59,841 nucleotides of DNA from CAYGEY01 sp964349065 (GTDB taxonomy: Bacteria > Patescibacteriota > Gracilibacteria > 1-14-2-50-48-13), in assembly GCA_964349065.1 (NCBI GenBank), contig CAYGEY010000003.1, positions 1 to 59,841 on the forward strand, read 5' to 3'. The notes below the pieces were generated by a model. That model was not told the DNA's origin. It made no database searches and saw only the letters and a list, made by a program, of their open reading frames with translations. Positions 9,793 through 18,001 of the stretch are shown here, one piece after another; position 1 is the stretch's first letter, and the number at the start of each line of letters is the position of its first letter. Both the position numbers and the translations under genes were made by a program.

Positions 9793-10191
9793 TTAACGCT
9801 TACTCCACTGCTTGCTCTTCCGCGCTTTCCGCTTTCCTGGCTTCTTCCTTTCCACGTTTCTTGAATCCACTGACAACAACCCGGCATGTCTCAAAATCAT
9901 CTTCAACCCCTCATCGCTCTTCAATAATGCACGCGCAATACCAAGTCTCGCCGCATCAGCCTGACCACTCTTTCCTCCACCTCGTACTTTCACTGATACA
10001 TCCACACTTCGTAGTTTCTCCACAGTCTTCAAAGGAAACAAAATCACATCCAACAAATAAGGATCAGTCACGTACTCTTTCATCTCTTTTCCATTGATAT
10101 ACACATTCCCCTTCCCCTCATAAAGCCGCACCTGCGCGCTTGAAGTTTTCCTCTTACTATATGCATAAAAATATTTTCCTGCGAATTCCAT
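9793..10191 (-). CDS. rpsI: 30S ribosomal protein S9 (uS9)
   Basis: 132 residues. The protein opens with KYFYAYSKRKTSSAQVRLY, has the family GGGKSGQADAARLGIARAL block, and ends in the basic tail KARKSKQWSKR that reaches the P-site tRNA. I chose the ATG at 10191. A longer frame to 10236 would overlap rplM and adds residues with no family counterpart. It is the last gene of the alpha-type ribosomal operon here, directly after rplM as in most bacteria. Confidence 0.96.
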   Translation of the reverse strand: MEFAGKYFYAYSKRKTSSAQVRLYEGKGNVYINGKEMKEYVTDPYLLDVILFPLKTVEKLRSVDVSVKVRGGGKSGQADAARLGIARALLKSDEGLKMILRHAGLLSVDSRNVERKKPGKRKARKSKQWSKR

Positions 10192-10201
10192 GTGGGTTAA
10201 A

Positions 10202-10633
10202 TTATATATGTAAAGCTTTCGGTTTCTGTGCCTCATGAGGATGATCAGTACCCAAGTACAATTTAAGTCGTATCAACTTCGCATTTCGAAGTTTGTTCTT
10301 AGGAAGCATCCCTGATACAGCAAGCTTAATAACAGACTCAGGATCCTTTATAAGCTTATCTGCAAGAGTTTGTTCGTATAGATTACCCAAGTACATTGAA
10401 TGCGTGTAATAGATCTTATCACTCATTTTTTTACCGGTAACCACAAACTTATCCGCATTAAGTACGATCACATAATCCCCCTGATCTAAACTATTAGAAA
10501 AAGTAGCCTTATGCTTTCCGTTGATAGCAACTGCAATAGCAGTAGCTAAGCGCCCGAGAGTCTTCCCCTCAGCATCAACGATGTGCCAACCTCGCTCCTG
10601 ATTTGTTAAAACCTTTGGTGTTGTTGTTTTCAT
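10202..10633 (-). CDS. rplM: 50S ribosomal protein L13 (uL13)
   Basis: 143 residues with the family features RGWHIVDAEGKTLGRLATAIA, GDYVIVLNADKFVVTGKK and AVSGMLPKNKL. The start at 10633 (MKTTTPKV) leaves one base after the rplQ stop. An ATG at 10648 would overlap rplQ. It lies 10 bases upstream of rpsI, the usual L13-S9 pair. Confidence 0.96.
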   Translation of the reverse strand: MKTTTPKVLTNQERGWHIVDAEGKTLGRLATAIAVAINGKHKATFSNSLDQGDYVIVLNADKFVVTGKKMSDKIYYTHSMYLGNLYEQTLADKLIKDPESVIKLAVSGMLPKNKLRNAKLIRLKLYLGTDHPHEAQKPKALHI

Positions 10634-10634
10634 A

Positions 10635-10991
10635 TTATACAAGTTCAATAAGTACTATAGTTGTGTTGTCCCCTTTTCGGTTATAAAGACGAGTCAAGCG
10701 AGTTAGTCCTGAAGTTCTATTTTCAAATCTTTTAATTAAAACTTCTTTGATCTTCTTCCCCGGAATATCTGAGTAAAAGAAACTATCCAACTCTCTTACC
10801 TGATTTAATTCACTTTGAGATCTAATCATATTAAAAAATTTCTCAAACTGCGTCCGAAGGATCTTCGCTTTATGCTCAGTTGTTTTAATTTTCTCATGTA
10901 AAACCAACTGTGTCATCAGGTTTCGAAGGAGCGCCAATTTGTGCGCACCATTTCGTGATCCAATCTTTATTGCATTATTTCTGTGTCTCAT
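10635..10991 (-). CDS. rplQ: 50S ribosomal protein L17 (bL17)
   Basis: 118 residues, starting MRHRNNAIKIGSRNGAHKLA, with the conserved RNLMTQLVLHEKIKTTEHKAK segment that follows in L17. The C-terminal part (RLTRLYNRKGDNTTIVLIELV) is typical. It follows rpoA in the standard alpha-operon order. Confidence 0.96.
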   Translation of the reverse strand: MRHRNNAIKIGSRNGAHKLALLRNLMTQLVLHEKIKTTEHKAKILRTQFEKFFNMIRSQSELNQVRELDSFFYSDIPGKKIKEVLIKRFENRTSGLTRLTRLYNRKGDNTTIVLIELV

Positions 10992-11021
10992 GGGGTCTTA
11001 TATTATAGAAAAAATTATGTG

Positions 11022-12011
11022 TTATTCGTCACCAAACAAAGCAAGTCCTTTCACACGAAGAGCATCTTTGACTTCGTTCATAGCCTTCTTACCAAATCCT
11101 CGAAGGTTAGATAATTTGCTCTCAGTACACTTCGTCAATTGCTCAATTGATCCGATGCCTCCATTGATAAGCGCATTCAATGATCGTGGAGAAAGATTCA
11201 ATATTTCAATTGGAGTGTATGTTTCTTTCGATTTCTCGATCTCCATCTCTTTTTCTTCTTTCTCTTTCACTAAAATCTCATCAATGTTCGCCATATAATT
11301 CTCCTCAACTAAGATTCCATCTTTATTAAATAGTCCAAAATACGACATCATCATATTTGATCCAAACATCAGAGCTTCTTCAGCATTGATAGACTTATCG
11401 GTCAAAATCTCAATCTCAACCGCATCAAGGTCAGTTCGCTGACCAACTCGGTCACTATGTACAGTGTACGCAACTTTGAGTACAGGAGAGAAACTCGCAT
11501 CGACCAACATAAGACTCGGATCTTCATTCTCCATCTTGAGATCAGCAATAGATTTATAACCTACCCCCTTCTCAATTCGAACCTCCATATCAAACTCAAC
11601 ACCGTCGGTATCCAAATGTGTGATATATAGTTCAGGATTCATGATTTCAATATCACTTGAAACCTTAAATTCCTTTGCAGTAACAACGCCAGCCTTCTTT
11701 ACTTTCAACGTGATGAATGTTGGCTCAACACTATGTTTCTTCACTCTCAAATTTTTCAAATTCAAAAGAATATCCAAAACAGTATCTTTAATCCCCGGCA
11801 TCGCCGTGTATTCATGACTAACACCTTTTATTTTAAACCCTGTAACTGCCGCTCCCGGAACAGATGAGAGTAGCACTCGACGAAGAGCATTTCCAACAGT
11901 GTGTCCAAACCCTGAAGGAAGTGGCTTCATAGTAAACAAAACATGAAAGGCTCCGTCAATTTCTTTTGTAATAATACGTGGAGCACCAATTTCAGTATGT
12001 ATTTGATGCAT
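11022..12011 (-). CDS. rpoA: DNA-directed RNA polymerase alpha subunit
   Basis: 329 residues. The N-terminal dimerisation domain contains PLPSGFGHTVGNALRRVLLSS, the hallmark of alpha, followed by the beta-interacting insert domain. A charged Glu/Lys linker near residues 248-266 leads to the alpha-CTD (LSPRSLNALINGGIGSIEQL...LRGFGKKAMNEVKDAL), which binds UP elements and activators. The length is normal, so both domains are retained. Confidence 0.98.
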   Translation of the reverse strand: MHQIHTEIGAPRIITKEIDGAFHVLFTMKPLPSGFGHTVGNALRRVLLSSVPGAAVTGFKIKGVSHEYTAMPGIKDTVLDILLNLKNLRVKKHSVEPTFITLKVKKAGVVTAKEFKVSSDIEIMNPELYITHLDTDGVEFDMEVRIEKGVGYKSIADLKMENEDPSLMLVDASFSPVLKVAYTVHSDRVGQRTDLDAVEIEILTDKSINAEEALMFGSNMMMSYFGLFNKDGILVEENYMANIDEILVKEKEEKEMEIEKSKETYTPIEILNLSPRSLNALINGGIGSIEQLTKCTESKLSNLRGFGKKAMNEVKDALRVKGLALFGDE

Positions 12012-12035
12012 ATGGGAAAATGAAAATAGGTAAAA

Positions 12036-12650
12036 CTAAACGCGTGAGTAATACTCAACAATAAGTCTGCTTTCAATGGACGCTTCCAGGTCATTTCCTT
12101 CAGGTATAGCAGTCACCTGAAATGAATACGCTTTATCATTTATATCCAGCCATCTAAGTTTTGATGCTGTTGTTGTTTTGTTCACAAAAAAATTATTTCC
12201 TTTTGCCTCGGTCTTTAGAGAAACCTTATCCCCCATTCGTAAACGAATAGATGGAGTTTTCACTTTCTTCCCGTTCACCATAAAGAGACCATGTGATATA
12301 AGTTGACGTGCTTGACTCCTAGAGTCAACTAACCCTGATCGATATAATGCACTATCAATTCTTCGCTCAAGCATCTCTAACATATAATCACCTGTTGCTC
12401 GACTACTCTTTGATGCCTCAGCGAATAAATTCTCAAACTGCGTCTCAGTCAAACCATATATTCGTTTAGCCTTCTGCTTCTCACGAAGCTGCTTTGCATA
12501 TTCCGTCGGTTTTGAAGAACGTCCTTGTTGACCAGGTTTTGTGTTGCGTTTTACCACAGCACACTTCTGGGTCTCACAACGATCCCCCTTCAAAAATAAC
12601 TTAACTCCTTCTCTCCTACATAATCGACATTTTGGCCCTGTATAACGCAT
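12036..12650 (-). CDS. rpsD: 30S ribosomal protein S4 (uS4), zinc-binding form
   Basis: 204 residues. The start MRYTGPKCRLCRREG has cysteines at about 8, 11, 25 and 30, so this is the zinc-ribbon version of S4. An S4 RNA-binding domain follows (RRIDSALYRSGLVDSRSQARQLISHG). I chose the start at 12650 because the longer frame to 12719 overlaps rpsK and adds non-family residues. S4 nucleates 30S assembly and in many bacteria represses this operon. I saw no clear S4-binding leader here. Confidence 0.97.
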   Translation of the reverse strand: MRYTGPKCRLCRREGVKLFLKGDRCETQKCAVVKRNTKPGQQGRSSKPTEYAKQLREKQKAKRIYGLTETQFENLFAEASKSSRATGDYMLEMLERRIDSALYRSGLVDSRSQARQLISHGLFMVNGKKVKTPSIRLRMGDKVSLKTEAKGNNFFVNKTTTASKLRWLDINDKAYSFQVTAIPEGNDLEASIESRLIVEYYSRV

Positions 12651-12675
12651 ACGTAAAAATAATAATGATAATAGT

Positions 12676-13077
12676 TTACATGTGACGAACTTTCCTTCGG
12701 CGGCAACCACCATGAGCAACAGGAGTTGTATCCAAGATACTCAAGATGTTCACACCGGAAGACGCAATGGATCGAAGTGATTGATCTCGACCAACTCCAA
12801 ATCCTTTGATAAATACATTAACTGACTCCAAACCATAAGCCTCTACCTGCTTCATAGCCTTTTCAGCTGCAATCTGCGCCGCATATGGCGTAGATTTTCG
12901 TGTTCCATGAAACCCGCAAGCACCGGCACTTGATTGACCAAGAGAATTCCCTTCATCATCAGTAACGGTAACAATAGTGTTATTCATTGAACAAAGAAGA
13001 TATACCTTACCGATCTGTATATTTTTTCGTACCTTCTTTTTCTTTGCTGATTTTTCTTTATCTTTTACTACTGCCAT
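12676..13077 (-). CDS. rpsK: 30S ribosomal protein S11 (uS11)
   Basis: 133 residues with a Lys-rich N-terminus, then GKVYLLCSMNNTIVTVTDDEGN, SAGACGFHGTRKSTPYAAQIAAE, and the C-terminal DTTPVAHGGCRRRKVRHM. It sits between rpsM and rpsD as in the classic alpha operon. Confidence 0.97.
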   Translation of the reverse strand: MAVVKDKEKSAKKKKVRKNIQIGKVYLLCSMNNTIVTVTDDEGNSLGQSSAGACGFHGTRKSTPYAAQIAAEKAMKQVEAYGLESVNVFIKGFGVGRDQSLRSIASSGVNILSILDTTPVAHGGCRRRKVRHM

Positions 13078-13117
13078 GGACTGTTATATTAAATGTATAA
13101 AATATTTTATGTTCATG

Positions 13118-13492
13118 TTACTTGGTCTCAGTCTTCTTGTTTGCAACAGTCTTCTTCTTACCTTTTCGAGTACGTGCATTCGTTTTAGTTCTCTGCCCTC
13201 GCACCGGAAGTTTCTTTGTATGCCGGATCCCTCTATAACAACTGATATCTTGTAACCGTTTAATATTCATTGCAACTTCTCTTCTGAGATCACCCTCGAG
13301 TTTCAACGTCTTTAATTCATCTCGGATTTTATCAATCTCATTCTCAGGAAGATCAGATACTTTTGTATCTCGATTAATCTTCAATTTTGATAGAACTTGA
13401 TTCGAAGTTGTTTTACCAATTCCAAAAATATATGTGAGAGCAATCTCTATTCGTTTATTCCTTGGTATATTTACTCCTGAGATACGAGCCAT
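13118..13492 (-). CDS. rpsM: 30S ribosomal protein S13 (uS13)
   Basis: 124 residues. The start is MARISGVNIPRNKRIEIALTYIFGIG, and the C-terminus has the conserved YRGIRHTKKLPVRGQRTKTNARTRKG tRNA- and head-contacting tail. The extreme end is Lys/Thr-rich. It lies between rpmJ and rpsK. Confidence 0.97.
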   Translation of the reverse strand: MARISGVNIPRNKRIEIALTYIFGIGKTTSNQVLSKLKINRDTKVSDLPENEIDKIRDELKTLKLEGDLRREVAMNIKRLQDISCYRGIRHTKKLPVRGQRTKTNARTRKGKKKTVANKKTETK

Positions 13493-13518
13493 AGTCCGTA
13501 AAATTAATTAATTAAATA

Positions 13519-13632
13519 CTATCCCTGTACTTGCTTGTGCTTCGCCGTAATACAGATAACACGCAATTTGCCGTGTCGTTTAATCACCTTACACTTCTGA
13601 CATATTTTTCTCACTGAAGGTCGTACTTTCAT
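13519..13632 (-). CDS. rpmJ: 50S ribosomal protein L36 (bL36)
   Basis: A 37-residue ORF read directly from the sequence: MKVRPSVRKICQKCKVIKRH, then a second block with C27 and H32. The C-x2-C...C-x4-H arrangement is the zinc site of L36. The gene lies between infA (23 bases upstream) and rpsM, its normal place. Confidence 0.95.
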   Translation of the reverse strand: MKVRPSVRKICQKCKVIKRHGKLRVICITAKHKQVQG

Positions 13633-13655
13633 ATCAGTTGCAACTATAAAATAAT

Positions 13656-13901
13656 TTATTTTTTTACCCCTGTAGATCGGTAGACCACTCGGCCTTTTTC
13701 GAGATCATACGGCGACAAGATAACCTTCACACTGTCCCCTGGCAATATCTTTATAAAGTTTTTTCGCATTTTCCCACCTAAATATCCACGTATCAGTTTT
13801 GCAGGAAAGTTTTCTTCAGTTATCTCAATCATGTATTGTGAGCCAGGTAGTACTTCTTTGACAATACCTTCGACCTCAATTGTATCGTCTACCTTACTCA
13901 T
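13656..13901 (-). CDS. infA: translation initiation factor IF-1
   Basis: 81 residues forming a single S1-like OB fold: IEVEGIVKEVLPGSQYMIEI, then a basic middle and GDSVKVILSPYDLEKGRVVYR. IF-1 blocks the A site of the 30S subunit during initiation. It is the first gene of the downstream half of the split ribosomal cluster and has its own promoter at 13932-13960. In uninterrupted clusters it follows adk and map; here adk is more than 8 kb away and map is absent from the window. Confidence 0.96.
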   Translation of the reverse strand: MSKVDDTIEVEGIVKEVLPGSQYMIEITEENFPAKLIRGYLGGKMRKNFIKILPGDSVKVILSPYDLEKGRVVYRSTGVKK

Positions 13902-13931
13902 AAAACTTGCGAATGGAAACTAAGTAACGGA

Positions 13932-13960
13932 AATCTACACGAAAAGAATTGTGTTGACAA
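13932..13960 (-). promoter_or_regulatory. candidate promoter of infA-rpmJ-rpsMKD-rpoA-rplQM-rpsI
   Basis: On the minus strand TTGTCA (13960-13955) and TAGATT (13937-13932) are spaced by 17 bases, 31 bases upstream of the infA start. This gives the downstream half of the ribosomal cluster its own transcription start, as expected if the island separates it from the spc half. Confidence 0.6.
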
Positions 13961-14050
13961 TATTTTTTTTGAAAAGTTATTATTATTTGAAAATGCGGGA
14001 TAATGGTAGTTGATGAGGTATGATGTCTACAAGATAAAAATTATAAAGTT

Positions 14051-14078
14051 TTGACAAATAATATTGACTAGATATATT
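14051..14078 (+). promoter_or_regulatory. promoter of small RNA A
   Basis: TTGACA (14051-14056), 16-base spacer, TATATT (14073-14078). The -35 box is a perfect consensus. The same TTGACA-16-TATATTCAA arrangement precedes small RNA B. Confidence 0.75.
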
Positions 14079-14084
14079 CAAATT

Positions 14085-14198
14085 ATTATTGCTTCGACCA
14101 TTATGAAGCTTCCGAGGTTCTCGCAAAAACATGTTCTAGGCATGGAGATCCGCACGAAAGAGGTCAGTACTCAGCAAATGTGAGATCTGGCCTTTTTT
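14085..14198 (+). ncRNA. candidate small RNA A (tandem pair, first copy)
   Basis: A stand-alone transcription unit of about 114 nt with its own promoter and rho-independent terminator and no convincing ORF. Predicted structure: a 5' hairpin region (CUUCG...CGAGG); a central stem GGUUCUC/GAGAUCC enclosing a CAUG/CAUG stem with loop UUCUAGG; and a terminator GGUCAG..CUCA/UGAG..CUGGCC followed by six U. Copy B has the same elements with compensatory changes. Start and end are inferred from promoter and terminator positions. I recognise no known RNA family. Confidence 0.65.
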
Positions 14199-14209
14199 AA
14201 ACAATATTT

Positions 14210-14237
14210 TTGACAACTCCCAAACAAAGGATATATT
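14210..14237 (+). promoter_or_regulatory. promoter of small RNA B
   Basis: TTGACA (14210-14215), 16-base spacer, TATATT (14232-14237). The boxes match those of small RNA A, but the spacer sequence differs, so the match reflects selection on the boxes. The -35 box starts 12 bases after the terminator U-run of copy A. Confidence 0.75.
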
Positions 14238-14243
14238 CAATTT

Positions 14244-14341
14244 ATTCCGGCTTCGGCCTCCGAGGATTCCAATATACATGTTCTAGACGTGGGGATCCGA
14301 AAGATGAGGGTCAGAACTCAATTGTGAGACTGGCCTTTTTT
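14244..14341 (+). ncRNA. candidate small RNA B (tandem pair, second copy)
   Basis: About 98 nt. It shares with copy A the segments UCCGAGG, ACAUGUUCUAG, GAUCCG and the terminator CUGGCC plus U-run. The central stem is GGAUUCC/GGGAUCC (seven pairs) enclosing CAUG/CGUG with loop UUCUAGA. The 5' part pairs CUUCGG with CCGAGG. The terminator pairs GGUCAG with CUGGCC and CUCA with UGAG. The 3' end overlaps the last 24 bases of the convergent PemK/MazF-like gene, so the two transcripts are antisense there. Confidence 0.65.
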
Positions 14342-14752
14342 CGTGAATAAATCAATCCAAGCAGACATCAATTTTAAAAAAATATCTTTTGCTAAGGTCG
14401 ACTTTTTTCTAATTAATCTTTTCCTACTTATCACTCTCCCCTGATTTAACTTAATCCATAATTTTTTTTCTTCAATTTCTATAAAGTAATGAAAAATATC
14501 ATCATGAACTCTTGTTGTAAGAGGTAAAATAAAAAGAGTATCCTTATTGTACTTATACAATACTAAAACCGGCCGTTCAAAATTTTCATTCTTTCCATCT
14601 ATTTCCATTCCAATATTTATTCCTAAAGATGCCCACCATATTTCTCTTTCAGAGAAAAATACTGAACGAGTTATTTCCTCTATCCCCTCTTTCTTTTTCA
14701 TCCATGCTTCATAGTCTTTCATAAACAGTTTAAATGTATAATTTTCCAACAA
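14318..14752 (-). CDS. PemK/MazF-family toxin-like protein
   Basis: 144 residues. The core matches the PemK/MazF endoribonuclease family: FSEREIWWASLGINIGMEID, then RPVLVLYKYNKDTLFILPLTT and a later NQGRVISRKRLIRK. Family members cleave mRNA and are normally paired with a small antitoxin. No antitoxin ORF is visible directly upstream (14753-14941), so this may be an orphan toxin, a toxin with an unlinked antitoxin, or a family member with another role. An N-terminal extension of about 30 residues precedes the core. Its 3' end overlaps small RNA B on the other strand. Confidence 0.75.
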   Translation of the reverse strand: MLENYTFKLFMKDYEAWMKKKEGIEEITRSVFFSEREIWWASLGINIGMEIDGKNENFERPVLVLYKYNKDTLFILPLTTRVHDDIFHYFIEIEEKKLWIKLNQGRVISRKRLIRKKSTLAKDIFLKLMSAWIDLFTKKGQSHN

Positions 14753-14941
14753 GAAAAGATATACACAAAACTCATCAATATCAATAGATAATGTTTATTA
14801 AAGCCATTATGCTGTTGTTATATTTTTACAACAATACAGGCATTTTAAAGTAATTCTTGAGCCAAAACCCCACAATATTCACAATTCACAGTTGCCCAAA
14901 GAAAAAAATAAAGAGGACAAAGTAAAAAAAAACTCAAAGTC

Positions 14942-16087
14942 TCAACACACCTTCACCGAGGAACCCGCCGCATCAGCGCTGCTCCGATTAGCCGGATCGC
15001 CATCGCTCAATTCCACCCGACGATCGACAGAAAACGCGCCGAAAAACGAAACGGGAACAGTATTTGATTTTGTCAATATTCCAGTAAGTATAGCAACACA
15101 ATCATTGGGATTTTCATAGTAATCATTGAGCAACTGTTTGTCCTCTCTGAGTTTCTGAAATGCAAGGGCCACTACAACCTCTGGTATAAGACCGTTTTCT
15201 CCTTGGAAAACAAATTTCCCTTCCGTGTTGTTAGACGCATGACCATCCGGTCTCTCCATTCGTGCTTTGATAATATCAAGATATTCTTGATACTTGATAT
15301 TTGCCGGTAATGGTACTCTCCCTCCCTTTTCGTTTGTATCTTGCATTCCTTCTCGCGGAAGTCTCGTGTCCTCAGGTAAAATATGTATCTCCCATCCTGG
15401 TAATTTAGAACTTGTTATCAATTCCTTCTTCGTTTTCCCTTTATGCTTTTCCGGTTCAATACCCTCACTGAGGGTTTCAGGATAGTAATAACAATCCTCT
15501 TCCTTTTTCATAGAATCTGAGAAATATGTTGCTTGAATCGCTTGATTATATTTGGTTTTTGCAGCGTCTGTTCGATATAGTCCAAGTGCAGGATCAGCTT
15601 GATACCTCTTGTATTCAGATCCCAACTTGTTGTACATATCTACATACGACAACCCAATAGGTACTAAAAGAAACCTCGTAAACCCCTGGTTCGCTTTATA
15701 TTTCAATAGTTCCGATTTGTCTTGAAGTGCTTCATATACTTGTTCAAGTGTTGGCATGGTATAAAAATTTCCTTCTTTATCTTCGATTCCATCCTTGCCA
15801 TCTTTTGTTTTCAACCAACCCAGCTGACGATAATGGTTCACTTGGTCATTGTACGATTGCTCTACATTCAAAAGCTCTAATATTTCTTTCTCCTTCACCG
15901 CCTTGAGCCTGTCCTTTGACTTGCCCGTAAGAAATTTCTGAAACTTCTCACCCTCACTCTCCAACCCTTCTTTTACCTCATCAAACAACCTCACCTCCTC
16001 TTCACTCATCCCCATGGCTCGAAGGGCATCAGCAGTACTCGTAGTTTTCACCTCCTCCTTCCTGAATACATTTTGTATATTTGTCAT
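14942..16087 (-). CDS. DGR target protein 1 (variable C-terminus)
   Basis: 381 residues, no signal peptide or membrane segment, so probably cytoplasmic. The N-terminus (MTNIQNVFRKEEVKTT, then ALRAMGMSEEEVRLFDEV) and most of the body are closely related to the protein at 20904-22037. Residues 343-379 are encoded by variable repeat 1 (14951-15060). All 19 differences from the template repeat at 20444-20553 fall at template adenines, the signature of DGR mutagenic homing. The variable stretch ends in a conserved AAGSSVK. I recognise no enzymatic domain. The variable part may be a divergent C-type-lectin-like end, but I cannot confirm the fold. It follows the VWA gene by 24 bases, so it is probably in the same operon as the ATPase and VWA genes. 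Confidence 0.85.
   Translation of the reverse strand: MTNIQNVFRKEEVKTTSTADALRAMGMSEEEVRLFDEVKEGLESEGEKFQKFLTGKSKDRLKAVKEKEILELLNVEQSYNDQVNHYRQLGWLKTKDGKDGIEDKEGNFYTMPTLEQVYEALQDKSELLKYKANQGFTRFLLVPIGLSYVDMYNKLGSEYKRYQADPALGLYRTDAAKTKYNQAIQATYFSDSMKKEEDCYYYPETLSEGIEPEKHKGKTKKELITSSKLPGWEIHILPEDTRLPREGMQDTNEKGGRVPLPANIKYQEYLDIIKARMERPDGHASNNTEGKFVFQGENGLIPEVVVALAFQKLREDKQLLNDYYENPNDCVAILTGILTKSNTVPVSFFGAFSVDRRVELSDGDPANRSSADAAGSSVKVC
14951..15060 (-). repeat. DGR variable repeat VR1
   Basis: 110 bp at the 3' end of target gene 1, aligned without gaps to the template repeat. It differs at 19 positions, each an adenine on the coding strand of the template (15 A-to-G, and 4 A-to-T or A-to-C at the two most changed codons and later). 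The invariant 3' block GCGGCGGGTTCCTCGGTGAA resembles the initiation-of-mutagenic-homing segment of other DGRs. Downstream of it VR1 and VR2 share GTGTGTTGAGACTTTGAGT, which the template lacks. Confidence 0.93.
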
Positions 16088-16111
16088 TTTTGTTTTTAAT
16101 AAAATATTATT

Positions 16112-18001
16112 CTATAACTCCTGTAAAACTCTCTTGATAATTTCCTCACAAATGGGAATGATCTCTTCCAATGTATTTGCATAGAACCCAAACGGAGCAT
16201 ACGTGTTTACAGCCCCCAACCCTCCATCAAATCCTACACCCGCAACAACCAGATTTTTCCTCCCCTCACTACCTGCTTTGCTATACATACCACCAATACC
16301 CTCCTGCACCTTGGCACTATCAGTTTCACCATCCGTCAAAAATATTATAATTTTTTTCAGTTTTCCATCTCGTAATTTTTGAACTCTTTCCTCTCCAAAT
16401 TGTGCAGACAATTTTGCAATCGTCGCCGGCTCATTGTTTCCACCACCCGGCAACTTTTGCAACTGGCTCCTGATCTTTACCCGATCTTTGAGCGCCATAG
16501 ATTCAAACGACAAATTCTTCACCGGATGATCCGTATCCGAAAATATCCGAACCTCCGTGGCTATCTTCAACAACTCTTTCATTCGAAATTTTTCCTCCAT
16601 CTGTGTGATCTTTTCTCTAAACCTCTCAAATGCCTCCAACAATAAAATAGTTATTTTTCTTTGTGCAACCTCTTTTTCATTACCTTGCATCGATCCGCTT
16701 CCATCACAAATCACAGAAAACTCCAGCTCTTCCACACGCATCTCTTTTAGTTGTTCATATTGATACTCCCAAAAAGCCTCAGGCTCCAGATTTCCTGACT
16801 GCATTTCAGAGTACAATATACCAACTTTTCCCGGATGGATCATCCCCTCTTTCGTCGAAACCTTTATTTGATTTTGAACAAATTTTTCTTGTAACAATTT
16901 TTCGAACACTTCTACCAAGGAATCAATTTTATTTTCAACGGAGACCAAATCTCGTTTATACATTTTATAATCCTTTTCCGTGCATCCCATAACTTTTTCA
17001 AATACATTCTTTTTATCCTCTGATATTTGCTTATTGATCGCTTCATTTATTTTCTTCACTTTATCCAATACATTTTTTAAATCTTCCGGATCAGGAATAG
17101 CATCCGCAAATGGATCATCTCCAAACGGATCCTCATCTCCTGATTCCGGTTTTTCCCCGTTCTCTCCGGACTCGCCATTTTCACCCTTTTCCTTTTCTTC
17201 CTCCTTATTATTCTTTTCTCCTAAATCTTGTTGAAAAAACTCTTGCAAAACTGGTTCTAATGTATCGAGTATATACGCAAATCTTTCTTGAGGTTCCAGC
17301 TCATGGGCACCTGATATTGGATCAACACGGGTAAAATATTTCACGAGACCCAACCATTCATCAACTTTTTCTCGTACTTCCGGAGACAACATACATTGTT
17401 CATGCGGAAGCATAATCTCCCGTAAAAACGCATAGCCGAATTGCCTATGTTTTGGTTGTTTGGACAAATCACTTGATGGAAACAATTTCATTTTGTACAG
17501 ATTTTTTTTCACATTTACTCCATTCTCCCACCTGGCATCAACTCTACGATTAACCAGGACATCATCCAAACAATTCACAAATCTATGCAATACTTTCGGA
17601 TATGCTTTATGAACTGTGTGGTATTCATCGACAATAGCAAACATATCAGAATATGCTTCCGGATCTCGCTTCATATCCAAGAAATGTTCAATCTCATGAA
17701 AAGTCGCATACAACGACTCTGCCTCTGAATACCCTTTATCAATAAAAAATTGAGGATCTGCATTTATATGTATATCTCCTTTTAATTGCACATACCAACC
17801 TCCGGGTTTGAATGTAAATGGTAAATCAGCACCTTGCATATACGCACCAATAACACTATCGTACCTAGTTAAATATCCTTCATATTTAGAATGAGCTTCT
17901 TGCATTACTGCGGATACTTCATCCTTTTTATTCAAAGCATCCAAAGTGTCATCAGGCTGCACTCCCTCTACATGTTTTTTAAACCCAAAATTATTATCCA
18001 C
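16112..18001 (-). CDS. VWA-domain protein with N-terminal HExxH motif (CobT-like partner of a MoxR ATPase)
   Basis: 629 residues. The N-terminal region has HEIEH at about 102-106, a zinc-peptidase-type motif in FHEIEHFLDMKR. A strongly acidic Glu/Gly/Asp linker spans about 260-305. The C-terminal von Willebrand factor A domain has the metal site DGSGSMQG at about 433-440 and LTDGET at about 555-560. This build resembles CobT-type VWA proteins that work with a MoxR/CobS AAA+ ATPase, encoded here directly upstream. The start codon is GTG, immediately after the ATPase stop codon with no gap, so translation is coupled. Peptidase activity is possible but unproven. Confidence 0.85.
   Translation of the reverse strand: MDNNFGFKKHVEGVQPDDTLDALNKKDEVSAVMQEAHSKYEGYLTRYDSVIGAYMQGADLPFTFKPGGWYVQLKGDIHINADPQFFIDKGYSEAESLYATFHEIEHFLDMKRDPEAYSDMFAIVDEYHTVHKAYPKVLHRFVNCLDDVLVNRRVDARWENGVNVKKNLYKMKLFPSSDLSKQPKHRQFGYAFLREIMLPHEQCMLSPEVREKVDEWLGLVKYFTRVDPISGAHELEPQERFAYILDTLEPVLQEFFQQDLGEKNNKEEEKEKGENGESGENGEKPESGDEDPFGDDPFADAIPDPEDLKNVLDKVKKINEAINKQISEDKKNVFEKVMGCTEKDYKMYKRDLVSVENKIDSLVEVFEKLLQEKFVQNQIKVSTKEGMIHPGKVGILYSEMQSGNLEPEAFWEYQYEQLKEMRVEELEFSVICDGSGSMQGNEKEVAQRKITILLLEAFERFREKITQMEEKFRMKELLKIATEVRIFSDTDHPVKNLSFESMALKDRVKIRSQLQKLPGGGNNEPATIAKLSAQFGEERVQKLRDGKLKKIIIFLTDGETDSAKVQEGIGGMYSKAGSEGRKNLVVAGVGFDGGLGAVNTYAPFGFYANTLEEIIPICEEIIKRVLQEL

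Noticed and set aside
14085..14341. Type III toxin-antitoxin repeat RNA for the tandem small RNAs
   Set aside because: The repeats are about 150 bp apart with separate promoters and terminators, and they converge on the toxin gene; known type III antitoxins are short tandem repeats directly upstream of the toxin.
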